Positions 44,567-53,480 of a stretch of DNA of 62,105 nt are shown in pieces; within the stretch, counting starts at the first letter, position 1, and every line of letters begins with the position of its first letter. A program made the translations under genes and the position numbers. The notes below the pieces were generated by a model. The model saw only the letters and a program-made list of their open reading frames with translations. It ran no database searches and was not told the origin of the DNA. This DNA comes from JAMCUI01 sp964520615 (GTDB lineage Bacteria; Patescibacteriota; Microgenomatia; 2-02-FULL-39-11), in the NCBI GenBank assembly GCA_964520615.1, contig CAZFNL010000120.1, positions 1 to 62,105 of the forward strand, given 5' to 3'.

Positions 44567-45745
44567 CTAATATGTTACCTGCTGTTCACTTGGCAATATT
44601 TCTATCCAAATTGGACCTCTAGTGAAACTTACTTGTTTTCCGTTTGGCCCGTAAAACATTGTCCTTGAAACCCTGGACTTCTTAGACCATGTACCTACCA
44701 CCACTTTCCCATCCTGGAAAATTAGGGCTTTACCGCTTCCGATTGTTGTATACAATAGATGACCATGCTCATCAACCGGACCGGTAAGTTTAGTCAGTTG
44801 AACCACTACATTTTTTGCTGTCAGTTGCTGTTTATTTTCCAAATCAATATGTGGCACTCCTCCGTTAAACCTCTTATAGCTGTTTGTCGCTTTATCGTAT
44901 TGCCACATTACATCATATTTGTCATAACCTGGCGCAAAAACCAATTTCACTTTTGTCACCGTACCAAGATCTGCGGCGGAAGGATCATCCTTAAATGACC
45001 ACTCCGTAAAATTTTTATCCCAGGATACACCGTTTTCATCCACATTTGTCCATCCTCGGTTTGAAGCTATCTTATATAGATTTTCGGAAAAACAGACCAT
45101 CGTATGCTCTGTTGCAACAGGATGATCAAGCCTATCCGGATTTCTATAACAATCCGGAAACCCTATGCCAAACTGGTCCATATCTTTTATGCCGTATTGG
45201 CGGATCTGACAAAGAGCCTTGGCGCGCGTATCTACAGTATTATCATCACACATCCCCGCTCCGCCAACATGATTGTATAAAGCATCATATTCTGACACCC
45301 AATCGACAAAATAGGTTCTAGCTGATCTGACAGGAGCAACTGTAATATTTTCCATCGGAGTATTACAGTAAAAAACAGCCATAAATCTAGTAATCCATCC
45401 TTCTGCTAATGCCTCATATACTATGTCTGCTCTGGAGATACCCGATTGTGGTCTTGCCTCCTCTGAATTTTCGATCATAACAGCAAGCGGACGCCTTGTA
45501 TCCCAAATATCTTTTTCCTGCTTGGTATACATTTCTCCATCCAACGGACAAACCTGATCTCTTGGGACTGAAGGGTCGACTTTATATTTGGGTTTTACCC
45601 CAGGAGAAACACCAACTGGAGAAGTCACTACTTGAGCCGAAGAGTTTCCTTTTGCAAAAAAGCTAAAACCTGCAAATGACAAACCGGTAACAATAAAATA
45701 AAGCCCGAGCCCTGAAAGAATATAAACTAATTTCTGCTTAGTCAT
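44567..45745 (-). CDS. DUF3048-family (YerB-like) surface protein
   Basis: 392 residues: a signal/anchor (about 8-30), a short linker, then the DUF3048 domain: RRPLAVMIENSEEARPQSGISRADIVYEA, RFMAVFYC, and PVRSARTYFVDW, ending with KVVVGTWSKKSRVSRTMF. The family is anchored outside the membrane in Firmicutes and CPR; its function is not established, with possible cell-wall or DNA-related roles proposed. Length normal. Contains six Cys, which fits oxidation by the DsbA-like protein. Confidence 0.82.
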   Translation of the reverse strand: MTKQKLVYILSGLGLYFIVTGLSFAGFSFFAKGNSSAQVVTSPVGVSPGVKPKYKVDPSVPRDQVCPLDGEMYTKQEKDIWDTRRPLAVMIENSEEARPQSGISRADIVYEALAEGWITRFMAVFYCNTPMENITVAPVRSARTYFVDWVSEYDALYNHVGGAGMCDDNTVDTRAKALCQIRQYGIKDMDQFGIGFPDCYRNPDRLDHPVATEHTMVCFSENLYKIASNRGWTNVDENGVSWDKNFTEWSFKDDPSAADLGTVTKVKLVFAPGYDKYDVMWQYDKATNSYKRFNGGVPHIDLENKQQLTAKNVVVQLTKLTGPVDEHGHLLYTTIGSGKALIFQDGKVVVGTWSKKSRVSRTMFYGPNGKQVSFTRGPIWIEILPSEQQVTY

Positions 45746-45949
45746 AAAATAAAATACAAAATAATTACAATCCTACATTTTTCCGGCGATTACGTCAACT
45801 AATTAATCCTATTATTAGAGATATATCTCCCAAGCGTGCTGATTCTGAACAAACATCTGAATGGAATAATCTCTTCTAGTACTCCATTTCGCTGATTTTC
45901 AATCGTTTCTCAAAGCCGGTCCGGATAGCAAAATTAACTAAACGAACTA

Positions 45950-46546
45950 CTAATCCGAACCTATCTTCCTTATCGTAACACGGCTGCTTCTCAAATAACC
46001 TGTTTGTGAACCAGTTTGACCATTTTGTCTTATTGTCGTCTTTTCTTTTCTTTCCTTTGATAGATTTGATAGATTTCCAGCAACGACAATAACTTTTTTT
46101 TCCTCCTCTGACAATTGAAAATCTACGCCCTTCCCTTCCTTGACACTTTTCACATACCAACGGGTTGCACCTCTATTATGAAGAGATGTCAAGACAATAC
46201 CGGTATCACAACTATCAAGGACAGCCAAGACAAAACTCTGTTCTCCCCCAACATCAGAAAAAGGATTAAACCGAAGAATACCCACTTTCTGTATATGATA
46301 TTTATTTTCATTTATGACTTTATCCAGTTCCTTTCGCAAAAGTTCAAGTTCATTACTGTTATCTTTTAACTTATCAACAATACCATCCAAAATATCACCC
46401 GATTGTTCCTTACCAGTCAGTCTTGTCAGCTTGCCATAGTGAGCCAATGATTTATAAAGATAAAAACTCAATACGCCTAACCATATAAGGATAATAGCTA
46501 AAATTATGAGAGTAATATTTTCAACCACTTTTATGTTTCCAACCAA
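45950..46546 (-). CDS. DUF4446-family membrane protein
   Basis: 198 residues: one N-terminal membrane helix (about 8-32), a coiled coil (about 50-80), then the DUF4446 segment VGILRFNPFSDVGGEQSFVLAVLDSCDTGIVLTSLHNRGATRWYVK (residues about 89-134). The C-terminal 40 residues are polar. The start is uncertain: TTG 46546 gives this length, GTG 46528 would remove six residues. Function unknown. Confidence 0.75.
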   Translation of the reverse strand: MVGNIKVVENITLIILAIILIWLGVLSFYLYKSLAHYGKLTRLTGKEQSGDILDGIVDKLKDNSNELELLRKELDKVINENKYHIQKVGILRFNPFSDVGGEQSFVLAVLDSCDTGIVLTSLHNRGATRWYVKSVKEGKGVDFQLSEEEKKVIVVAGNLSNLSKERKEKTTIRQNGQTGSQTGYLRSSRVTIRKIGSD

Positions 46547-46646
46547 AAATTAATCGGAATTTTAACAACTATTTTCCGAATGAGTAAACGAAGTATTCAG
46601 ATTGTACTTACTTTACAACTCTATGTCAATATGATATCTTGGCCCC

Positions 46647-47033
46647 ATGCCTAAGAAAACAAAAAAGCAGAAACTCTTAGCCGAACTCCACCGAAAAATA
46701 ACAGTTCACGATATTCATTCTGTAACTCAATCTCAATCGCATATTTCCAAAGAAAATAATGAAGCGCGTTTTCCCCACCGTAATAGCAGCAGTATCTCTG
46801 TCAGTCTTACTGACACTTCTGTCAAGAGCCAATTAACAACTGACAAAGCAAGATATTCCATACAGGACAGCTTTAATGGTATATCAAATATTCAGACTAT
46901 CCTAAAGCCCAAATCGTCCTCATTAATGACTGATTATTCTTATGTCAGGCACGACTTGATAAAAATTACTATATTCACCGTGTTTGCATTCCTGCTTCAA
47001 GGTGTGCTATATTTTCTGCTACATAGGGCTTAA
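46647..47033 (+). CDS. Hypothetical tail-anchored protein
   Basis: 128 residues: a basic N-terminus (MPKKTKKQKLLAELHRK), a Ser/Thr-rich polar middle, and one membrane helix at the C-terminus (about 105-124). The layout is that of a tail-anchored or single-pass protein with a cytosolic body. No family recognised. TATGAT lies 11 bases before the ATG. Confidence 0.55.
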   Translation: MPKKTKKQKLLAELHRKITVHDIHSVTQSQSHISKENNEARFPHRNSSSISVSLTDTSVKSQLTTDKARYSIQDSFNGISNIQTILKPKSSSLMTDYSYVRHDLIKITIFTVFAFLLQGVLYFLLHRA

Positions 47034-47115
47034 AACAATAAATCAGTTTTCAGTCAGAAAAAATTTTTTTATAGCATTGATTTAGATTTGACATAATGAA
47101 GGGAGGTGAATATTA

Positions 47116-47256
47116 ATGGCACAGATGTATTGTGTAAAATGCCGCGCAAAAAGAGACGATCCAAACGCTACCAAAGTTACCATGAAAAACGGCAAACCGG
47201 CTATGAAAGGTAAATGCCCAGTCTGCGGTACTGGCATGTACAAGATTGGCGGCTGA
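47116..47256 (+). CDS. DUF5679 zinc-ribbon protein
   Basis: 46 residues with two CxxC knuckles: MYCVKCRAKRDD and KCPVCGTGMYKIG. The pattern, with VTMKNGKPAMKGKCP between, fits DUF5679, a tiny zinc-ribbon family common in CPR and Chloroflexi with no known role. A strong GGGAGGTG ribosome site lies six bases before the ATG. Followed by a bidirectional terminator. Confidence 0.75.
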   Translation: MAQMYCVKCRAKRDDPNATKVTMKNGKPAMKGKCPVCGTGMYKIGG

Positions 47257-47425
47257 AATAGGTAATTTGGTAAATTTAATGTTTTACCTTCCCGTACTCA
47301 AATGAATATTTCTAATTCATATGAAAGTTGGATTGTGGAAGTGGGTATTAGAATAAAGTATGGAAGCGGATTATAGTTTGGGTACAACATTAAACTTATT
47401 TGAAATTTTCAAATCGGTAATTACC

Positions 47426-47453
47426 AAAAACCCCTCTTTTTAGAGGGGTTTTT
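47426..47453. terminator. Bidirectional terminator between DUF5679 gene and cutA
   Basis: AAAAACCCCTCT pairs with AGAGGGGTTTTT, a strong stem with T-tracts on both strands. It separates two convergent genes. The rest of the 228-base gap holds only short AT-rich repeats. Confidence 0.85.
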
Positions 47454-47484
47454 ATTGACAGAAATAATTCAAAATTCCTTTTTA

Positions 47485-47796
47485 TTAACCCGTCAATTCT
47501 TCTCCAAGCCATTTATCTATCGCTTTAGTCGTATTGGTCTTATCAAAAATAATGATTTCCGGAGTATTATATGAATGAATCCTTTGAATATGAGAAACGA
47601 CCCTGTCGACAAGATTTGATCTCGTCTTTATTATAATTAACGCTTCTTTCTGCTCTTCAATTTTCCCTTTCCACCGGTATACAGAAAAAATTGAAGGAAT
47701 TATATTCACACACGCTGACAACTTCGCTTCAATTATTGATCGCGCGATTAGCTTTGCTTCAGAAGAATCTTTACAGGGAACATATATAATCTTCAT
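47485..47796 (-). CDS. cutA: CutA-family protein
   Basis: 103 residues with the CutA1 trimer signature: EAKLSACVNIIPSIFSVYRWKGKIEE (about residues 23-48) and an ending RIHSYNTPEIIIF. CutA1 has been linked to divalent metal tolerance, though its molecular role is unclear. Its start overlaps the methyltransferase stop by four bases, so the two form an operon. Confidence 0.9.
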   Translation of the reverse strand: MKIIYVPCKDSSEAKLIARSIIEAKLSACVNIIPSIFSVYRWKGKIEEQKEALIIIKTRSNLVDRVVSHIQRIHSYNTPEIIIFDKTNTTKAIDKWLGEELTG

Positions 47797-48422
47797 TTCT
47801 TTATGGAGACAATCTTATTAACCACGTTAAAGGGGCCAAAATCAGTGCGAGTCACGGCAAACCCGTATTTTTCGAAATAACCCTTATTATCTCTCTCAAT
47901 TCTGAGCGTAGTCTGGCTACCAATGAACTTAAACAATAATTTGGCGATAATATTTCTGTCCTGAGGTATACCTCCAGCAATAACAATCACTTTCCCGCCT
48001 TTTTTCAATACTCTTTTCATCTCGATTATAGCTTTATCTAGATTTACAATCTCAGCTAAAACAAACGTCATCACAATACAATCAAATGTTTCATTCTTAA
48101 AAGGCAGGCGGTATACTGACTGTTGTAAAATATCAATATCCAAACCCGCTTTTTTTACCTTTCTCCTTGCCTCATAGGCCATACCTTTTCGAAGTTCCAA
48201 ACCAGTTACTCGATACCCTTTCTGCACCATCTTCAAAAGCAGATGCCCCGGGCCAACACCGATCTCCAGTATTTTTCTACCTACTAAATCATCAAATACC
48301 CTATTCTGCCATTTTTCCCATTGACCAATGGAAAACAGTTGGGTAATTCCGTCATAAATTCGGGGCCACGCATTATACGCGCGATAAAGGTAATCAAAAA
48401 GATGTAAGTGGGTTAGTCGCAT
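47793..48422 (-). CDS. Class I SAM-dependent methyltransferase
   Basis: 209 residues from ATG 48422. Motif I is LEIGVGPGHLL, followed by GLELRKGM (post-I), FDCIVMTFVLAEI (motif II) and LKKGGKVIVIAG (motif III), as in UbiE/COQ5-like enzymes. The substrate is unknown. Its -10 (48444-48439) lies in the same short region as the leu promoter on the other strand, so the two may influence one another. Confidence 0.8.
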   Translation of the reverse strand: MRLTHLHLFDYLYRAYNAWPRIYDGITQLFSIGQWEKWQNRVFDDLVGRKILEIGVGPGHLLLKMVQKGYRVTGLELRKGMAYEARRKVKKAGLDIDILQQSVYRLPFKNETFDCIVMTFVLAEIVNLDKAIIEMKRVLKKGGKVIVIAGGIPQDRNIIAKLLFKFIGSQTTLRIERDNKGYFEKYGFAVTRTDFGPFNVVNKIVSIKK

Positions 48423-48451
48423 AAAGCGGCTTTTATAAATTATAACAAATG

Positions 48452-48480
48452 TTGACACTAAAATCAAAATGTCGTATATT
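48452..48480 (+). promoter_or_regulatory. leu operon promoter
   Basis: TTGACA (48452-48457), 17 bp, TATATT (48475-48480). The start point is predicted near 48487, four or five bases before the leader-peptide ATG. Its hexamers and spacing are identical to those of the ilv operon promoter at 62053-62081. Confidence 0.75.
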
Positions 48481-48491
48481 AAACTATTCTT

Positions 48492-48545
48492 ATGCGAAAT
48501 CTAACTCTTTCAAGCCTTAATCTCCTCCTTGGAGAAGATTTCTAA
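48492..48545 (+). CDS. Leucine leader peptide (leuL-like)
   Basis: A 17-codon frame, ATG to TAA, directly after the leu promoter and before a terminator hairpin. It encodes NLTLSSLNLLLGEDF after MR, with six Leu codons (CTA, CTT, CTT, CTC, CTC, CTT) and a Leu-Leu-Leu run. This is the layout of a transcription attenuator: a ribosome stalled at Leu codons when charged tRNA-Leu is scarce would favour an antiterminator. No other function is expected. It was too short for standard gene calling. Confidence 0.78.
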   Translation: MRNLTLSSLNLLLGEDF

Positions 48546-48594
48546 TGGTTTGAGAGGATACAGAGAATAAATCAATAAGCAAATAAGAAAATGA

Positions 48595-48624
48595 ATCTCT
48601 CTTAAGCCAAGAGAGATTTTTTTT
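48595..48624 (+). terminator. Attenuator terminator upstream of leuA
   Basis: ATCTCTCTT (48595-48603) pairs perfectly with AAGAGAGAT (48609-48617) across a five-base loop, followed by eight T. It lies between the leader peptide and leuA, 71 bases before the leuA start. The leader segment TGAGAGG (48551-48557) can pair with its CTCTCT arm, giving a candidate antiterminator. Confidence 0.8.
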
Positions 48625-48694
48625 ATGATAAATATTCAATGTAAAGGATTTGAAAAATTCGGTATCAAGGCTGCAAAAATAAAACAATGATTTT

Positions 48695-50194
48695 ATGAAA
48701 CAAAAAATTTCCATCTTTGACACCACACTGCGCGATGGCGAACAGTCGCCGGGGGCTAAACTAAACACTTCCCAAAAAGTGGAGTTGGCAAGACAACTAG
48801 AAAAGTTGGGAGTGAACATCATCGAAGCCGGATTTCCCATCTCTTCACCTGGGGATTTTGAATCAGTCGTGGCCGTCTCAAAAACAGTCAGAAACTGTAC
48901 CGTCTGCGGCCTGACCCGTGCCATAAAAGAAGATATAGAGTGCGCCGCCAAAGCGCTGAAATACGCACAAAGCCCCCGGATACATACCGGAATCGGCGCC
49001 TCAGATGTCCATATAAAATACAAATTCAAATCAAACCGCAAAGATATACTGGAAAGGGCGGTCGAGGCTGTCCTGTATGCCAAAAAATTTGTTTCTGACG
49101 TGGAATTTTACGCTGAAGATGCCGGACGCGCAGATAATCAATTTCTTTCGGAAATGATTATGAAAGTAATAACTGCAGGAGCAACAGTTGTCAATATTCC
49201 CGACACCACCGGTTATTGTTTTCCTGAAGAATTCGGCCCAAAAATAAAATATCTCACCAAAAATGTACCAAATATTGATAAAGCCATCATTTCCGTGCAT
49301 TGTCATAATGATCTGGGTGTAGCTACAGCCAATACATTGTCTGGAGTTTTTAATGGAGCACGGCAGGTAGAAGTAACAATGAACGGAATTGGTGAAAGAG
49401 CAGGAAATACCTCACTTGAAGAAGTAGTCATGGCGCTTTATACACGGCGCGATTATCTGTCTTATTCAACAAGTATTAAGACTGGCGAAATTTACAAAAC
49501 CAGCCAGATGGTCTCGCAGATTATGGGCATTCCTGTCCAACCGAATAAAGCCATAATCGGAGCCAATGCTTTTTCCCATTCATCAGGAATACATCAAGAT
49601 GGAATCCTGAAAAGAAGGGAAAATTACGAAATAATTGATCCAAAGGCTGTAGGATTGACCTCTTCAAAAATTATTCTCACAGCCCGATCAGGCCGAGCAG
49701 CACTCCGTCACAAGCTGGAAAAAATAGGTTTTAATCTGACACATGATAAATTGAACTCTGTCTATCAGAAATTCCTGAAACTGGCGGATATCAAAAAAGA
49801 AATTTATGACGAGGATCTATATTATCTGATGGACCAAAAAGATGAAACAAACCACAAAAAAATAAAACTGGTACTCATCCAAACAATTTCGGGAAATAAA
49901 AATATTCCCACTTCAACCGTAAGACTGTCAGTCAATGGAAAAAATAAGGAAGCTACGGGTACTGGTGACGGCCCAATAGATGCCAGTTTTAATGCGATAG
50001 ACACTTGTTTGGGCCAAAATCATAAACTGACACAATTTCTTATCCAGGCCGCCACAATAGGATCAAATGCCATGGCTAAAGTATACGTGGGAGTACAAGA
50101 CGGCAAAAGGGGATCTTTCGGTTCTGGAACTCACACAGACACCATAGTCGCTGCAGCAATGGCTTACATAGATGCTGTTAATAAGATTCACTAA
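48695..50194 (+). CDS. leuA: 2-Isopropylmalate synthase
   Basis: 499 residues. The DRE-TIM barrel starts FDTTLRDGEQSPG (8-20), HCHNDLGVATAN (about 203-214) supplies the metal-binding His pair, and NAFSHSSGIHQDG follows. The C-terminal regulatory domain (about 385-499, with GTGDGPIDASFNAID) is present. The enzyme condenses acetyl-CoA with 2-oxoisovalerate; a citramalate synthase role cannot be excluded by sequence alone. First structural gene behind a Leu-codon attenuator; leuD-leuC follows after one base. Confidence 0.93.
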   Translation: MKQKISIFDTTLRDGEQSPGAKLNTSQKVELARQLEKLGVNIIEAGFPISSPGDFESVVAVSKTVRNCTVCGLTRAIKEDIECAAKALKYAQSPRIHTGIGASDVHIKYKFKSNRKDILERAVEAVLYAKKFVSDVEFYAEDAGRADNQFLSEMIMKVITAGATVVNIPDTTGYCFPEEFGPKIKYLTKNVPNIDKAIISVHCHNDLGVATANTLSGVFNGARQVEVTMNGIGERAGNTSLEEVVMALYTRRDYLSYSTSIKTGEIYKTSQMVSQIMGIPVQPNKAIIGANAFSHSSGIHQDGILKRRENYEIIDPKAVGLTSSKIILTARSGRAALRHKLEKIGFNLTHDKLNSVYQKFLKLADIKKEIYDEDLYYLMDQKDETNHKKIKLVLIQTISGNKNIPTSTVRLSVNGKNKEATGTGDGPIDASFNAIDTCLGQNHKLTQFLIQAATIGSNAMAKVYVGVQDGKRGSFGSGTHTDTIVAAAMAYIDAVNKIH

Positions 50195-50195
50195 T

Positions 50196-52097
50196 ATGAT
50201 CACCGATATTTCCGGAAAAGTTACCTCCACCTTTCCCGACGACATAAATACTGACGACATCATACCGGCCTGGACATTGCAGGAATCAACCGACCGTTCA
50301 TTTTTCGGCAGGTATGCTTTTGCAAATTATGATAAGGAATTTATCTCCCGAAACCGGAAAGATGAAAATAATATTCTTGTCGCCGGTGAAAATTTTGGCT
50401 GCGGGTCATCCCGAGAACAGGCGGTCTACGCACTACAGGAAAACTGTGTAAAAGCAGTCATTGCCAAATCATATCCTGATATATTTTTCCGTAATTGCCT
50501 TAATAACGGACTTATATTAATTACAATGACTGATACTACCCAATTTCACAAATCGGACCGACTTGTGATTAATCTTGAGAAAAAGGAAATAAAAATAAAC
50601 GGCAGAAAAACGTTTAGTTTCAAAATGGATGAGACTGTCGCCAAAACATTCATTCTTGGAGGAAAAATCGGAAAAATCAGAAGTCACCTATCCTTATTAT
50701 TGGAAAAACCCGCCAAAAGCCAAAAGGATTATGCCGGAACAAAAATAAAGTCTACTAAACCAAAGACTATCGCAGAAAAAATAATAACAGATCATCTGGG
50801 ATACGAGACTTTTGCAGGTGACAAGCTAGAAAAATTACCCATAGATGTTCTTTTCTTCAATGAAGTCATTGCACCTCCGGCTCTGAAAGACAGTCTTTCT
50901 AATTTTTCCGACATATATGCAAAAAACAAAAAGAAATTTTACGTCTTTGATAAAAAAAGAGTATTTCTTATCCCAGACCATACTGTCCCCTCTTCGTCGG
51001 TTGCGGTTTCCGAAGGAATAGATTTTATGGAGAAGTTTGCCAAAGATCAGGGAATCAAATGCTATAAGGAAGGAGATGGGATAGAACATGTCGTCCTTAT
51101 AGAAGATGGCCAAATCGTTCCCGGAGAAATTATTCTGGGAACGGACTCGCACACTGATACCAATGGGGCGTTAAACACATTGGCTTTTGGCGTCGGCACC
51201 ACTGATGCAAGTTTTGCTCTGCCTACCGGATATCTTTACGATATTGAAATACCAAAAACAATCAGGGTAAATCTTCATGGTAAACTCAGCAATGGTACAT
51301 TCTCCAAAGATATTATTCTTTATTTAATTGGTAAATTGGGAGTAGATGGAGCATCAAGAAGAATAGTCGAGTTTGGTGGCCCGGCCCTCTCCTCTCTCTC
51401 TATGGATGCCAGAACTACTATGGCTAACATGGCTGTGGAGATGGGAGCAAGGACGGCAATTTTTGAGTTTGACAAAATATTGAAAAAATATATCGATGAA
51501 AGAGCCAAGTATCCCTATAAAGCCTATACACCTGATAAAAATTGCAATTATGAAAAAATTATCAATATTGATTTATCCTCTCTTGAACCGATGGTGGCAT
51601 TCCCCCATAAACCTGGTAACGTCACGCCTGTAAGTAAACTAGACCAGTATATGCGTAAATCCCAAAAATCAAAAAATGTGGATTTTGCCAGAGTCAATTC
51701 TCTTAACATAACAGATGCTTTTTTGGGAGCCTGCACAAATGGCCGGTATGAAGACTTTGTGGCGGCGGCAAAGATAATAAAAGGCAGGAAAGTAAACCCG
51801 CAGGTAAACTTTGTAGTTATACCAGCATCAAGAAAAGTCTATAACAAACTACTAAAAGACGGCATACTGACGCTTTTTGCGGATGCCGGGGCCAATATCG
51901 AATCCTCAAACTGCGGACCGTGCTTTGGCAAACATATGGGAGTTGTCGGAACCGGCGCTCAAATGATATCTTCGTCAAACAGAAATTATATCGGCAGAAT
52001 GGGTTCCCGCGAAGCCAAGATTTTTCTGGCCTCACCGGTCACAGTCACCGCTGCTGCAATCGCAGGTAGGATAGTTGATCCCAGAATTTACCTATGA
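50196..52097 (+). CDS. leuDC: 3-Isopropylmalate dehydratase, LeuD-LeuC fusion
   Basis: 633 residues from ATG 50196 (one base after the leuA stop). The swivel domain (LeuD, small subunit) comes first: FPDDINTDDIIPAW, ENFGCGSSREQA (65-76). After a linker at about 165-190 the large subunit (LeuC) follows: IPDHTVPSSSV, ILGTDSHTDTNGALN, and the [4Fe-4S] Cys ligands in GACTNGRYED and SNCGPCFG. It isomerises 2- to 3-isopropylmalate. Fungal fusions have the order C then D; the reverse order here recalls AcnB. Its stop overlaps the leuB start by four bases. Confidence 0.9.
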   Translation: MITDISGKVTSTFPDDINTDDIIPAWTLQESTDRSFFGRYAFANYDKEFISRNRKDENNILVAGENFGCGSSREQAVYALQENCVKAVIAKSYPDIFFRNCLNNGLILITMTDTTQFHKSDRLVINLEKKEIKINGRKTFSFKMDETVAKTFILGGKIGKIRSHLSLLLEKPAKSQKDYAGTKIKSTKPKTIAEKIITDHLGYETFAGDKLEKLPIDVLFFNEVIAPPALKDSLSNFSDIYAKNKKKFYVFDKKRVFLIPDHTVPSSSVAVSEGIDFMEKFAKDQGIKCYKEGDGIEHVVLIEDGQIVPGEIILGTDSHTDTNGALNTLAFGVGTTDASFALPTGYLYDIEIPKTIRVNLHGKLSNGTFSKDIILYLIGKLGVDGASRRIVEFGGPALSSLSMDARTTMANMAVEMGARTAIFEFDKILKKYIDERAKYPYKAYTPDKNCNYEKIINIDLSSLEPMVAFPHKPGNVTPVSKLDQYMRKSQKSKNVDFARVNSLNITDAFLGACTNGRYEDFVAAAKIIKGRKVNPQVNFVVIPASRKVYNKLLKDGILTLFADAGANIESSNCGPCFGKHMGVVGTGAQMISSSNRNYIGRMGSREAKIFLASPVTVTAAAIAGRIVDPRIYL

Positions 52098-53167
52098 AAA
52101 AGAAAATAGCATTATTAGCAGGAGACGGTGTAGGCCCGGAAGTAACCAGAGAAGCGGTAAAAGTACTGAAAAAAGTCGGGGAGGAATTCAATCACCAGTT
52201 TATCTTTCAGGAAGGTCTTATAGGTAGTATTGCCATAGATAAGACTGGCGGCCCGCTCCCGCCTGAAACTCTGAAACTCTGTAAAAGTTCCGATGCTATA
52301 CTTTTTGGCGCAATTGGAGATCCAAAATATGACAACAACCCTGAAGCAAAAATAAGACCAGAACAAGGCCTTTTGAAATTGCGTAAATCTCTTGAACTTT
52401 TTGCCAACATCCGTCCAATTATACTATTTGAAAACTTATCAGAAATCTCACCACTCAAAAAAGAAAGAGTAGAAGGAGTTGATATGGTTGTTGTCAGAGA
52501 ACTTACTGGAGGTATCTATTTTGGCCAACCAAGGTTGCGGAAAAATAAGGGAAATACTGCAGTTGACACGTCAATTTATTCAAAAGAAGAAGTCATAAGA
52601 ATTGCTAAAGTAGCTTTTAATCTTGCACAAAAACGCCAAAAAAGAGTCACAAGCATCGACAAAGCCAATGTACTTGAAACATCAAGATTGTGGCGGGAAA
52701 CTGTGGAAAAAGTTGCCCGAAGTTTTCCATCAGTAACACTAAATCATATGTTTGTTGATAATGCCGCCATGCAAATAATTAAAAATCCGGCGCAATTTGA
52801 TGTCATTTTAACGGAAAATATGTTTGGGGATATCCTTACTGACGAAGCATCAGTTATAAGCGGGTCTATTGGCCTTCTTCCGTCAGCCTCAATAGGCGAA
52901 AAATACTCCTTATTTGAACCAATCCATGGTGCCTATAACAAAGCGGTAGGAAAAAATACTGCAAACCCCTTGGCTGCCATCCTCTCTATAGTAATGATGT
53001 TAAGGATTAGTTTCCGTATGGAAAATGAGGCAAAAATCGTAGAAAAAGCTATTGGGAAATTTATCAAATCAGGCTACCGCACTCACGATATAAAAGACAA
53101 AAATACGCCTGAAAGTAAAATCTTGGGCACAAAAGAGACAGGGGATAAAATAGTCTCTTGTATCTAA
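52094..53167 (+). CDS. leuB: 3-Isopropylmalate dehydrogenase
   Basis: 357 residues. LLAGDGVGPEVTREAVKVL near the start, VVRELTGGIYFG (the IPMDH loop that distinguishes it from isocitrate dehydrogenase), NMFGDILTDEASVISGSIGLLPSAS, and the nucleotide site FEPIHGAYNKAVGKNTANP. NAD-dependent oxidation and decarboxylation to 4-methyl-2-oxopentanoate. Last gene of the plus-strand leu operon; it converges on the minus-strand ilv operon 20 bases away. Confidence 0.95.
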   Translation: MKKKIALLAGDGVGPEVTREAVKVLKKVGEEFNHQFIFQEGLIGSIAIDKTGGPLPPETLKLCKSSDAILFGAIGDPKYDNNPEAKIRPEQGLLKLRKSLELFANIRPIILFENLSEISPLKKERVEGVDMVVVRELTGGIYFGQPRLRKNKGNTAVDTSIYSKEEVIRIAKVAFNLAQKRQKRVTSIDKANVLETSRLWRETVEKVARSFPSVTLNHMFVDNAAMQIIKNPAQFDVILTENMFGDILTDEASVISGSIGLLPSASIGEKYSLFEPIHGAYNKAVGKNTANPLAAILSIVMMLRISFRMENEAKIVEKAIGKFIKSGYRTHDIKDKNTPESKILGTKETGDKIVSCI

Positions 53168-53186
53168 TAATTCCAAAGAATAATTT

Positions 53187-53480
53187 TTACGATATTTTGA
53201 CTCCTACGAAATCAATCTTTGGAAAATAAATCCTGACTTCCTTCCAAAATTTATCAGCAAGCCCTGCCGAAAACACTCCGTATTGTCCCCGTTCGCTTTG
53301 ACTGCACAACTTTCTTTCCCATTCCCTAATCTCATCTACTACTTCCTTACCTAGCTTGTTGAATTCATTTTCATACTTGACGGGATCAAGCATATAACTG
53401 TCATGTATGCGCTTAAACTCGGTAAAAAGATATTCATTCTTATCCATCATTTCTCGAAAATATTTTTGGTATTTGGTCAT
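53187..53480 (-). CDS. Hypothetical protein, last gene of the ilv operon
   Basis: 97 residues from ATG 53480, whose ATGA overlaps the ilvE stop, indicating coupled translation. The protein is charged and mainly helical, rich in Lys, Glu and Tyr (KYQKYFREMMDKNEYLFTEF), with no membrane segment. I do not recognise a family. Its place at the end of the operon suggests a link to branched-chain amino acids, but nothing in the sequence shows this. Confidence 0.55.
   Translation of the reverse strand: MTKYQKYFREMMDKNEYLFTEFKRIHDSYMLDPVKYENEFNKLGKEVVDEIREWERKLCSQSERGQYGVFSAGLADKFWKEVRIYFPKIDFVGVKIS

Noticed and set aside
45876..46160. A 94-codon minus-strand frame with a CxxC overlapping the end of the DUF4446 gene.
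   Set aside because: It overlaps the DUF4446 frame on the same strand and is explained as its out-of-frame shadow; the basic, repetitive composition does not suggest a fold.
48517..49083. A 188-codon open frame on the minus strand opposite the leu leader and the start of leuA.
   Set aside because: It is antisense to the conserved N-terminus of LeuA and to the attenuator, shows no family features, and has no promoter or ribosome site.
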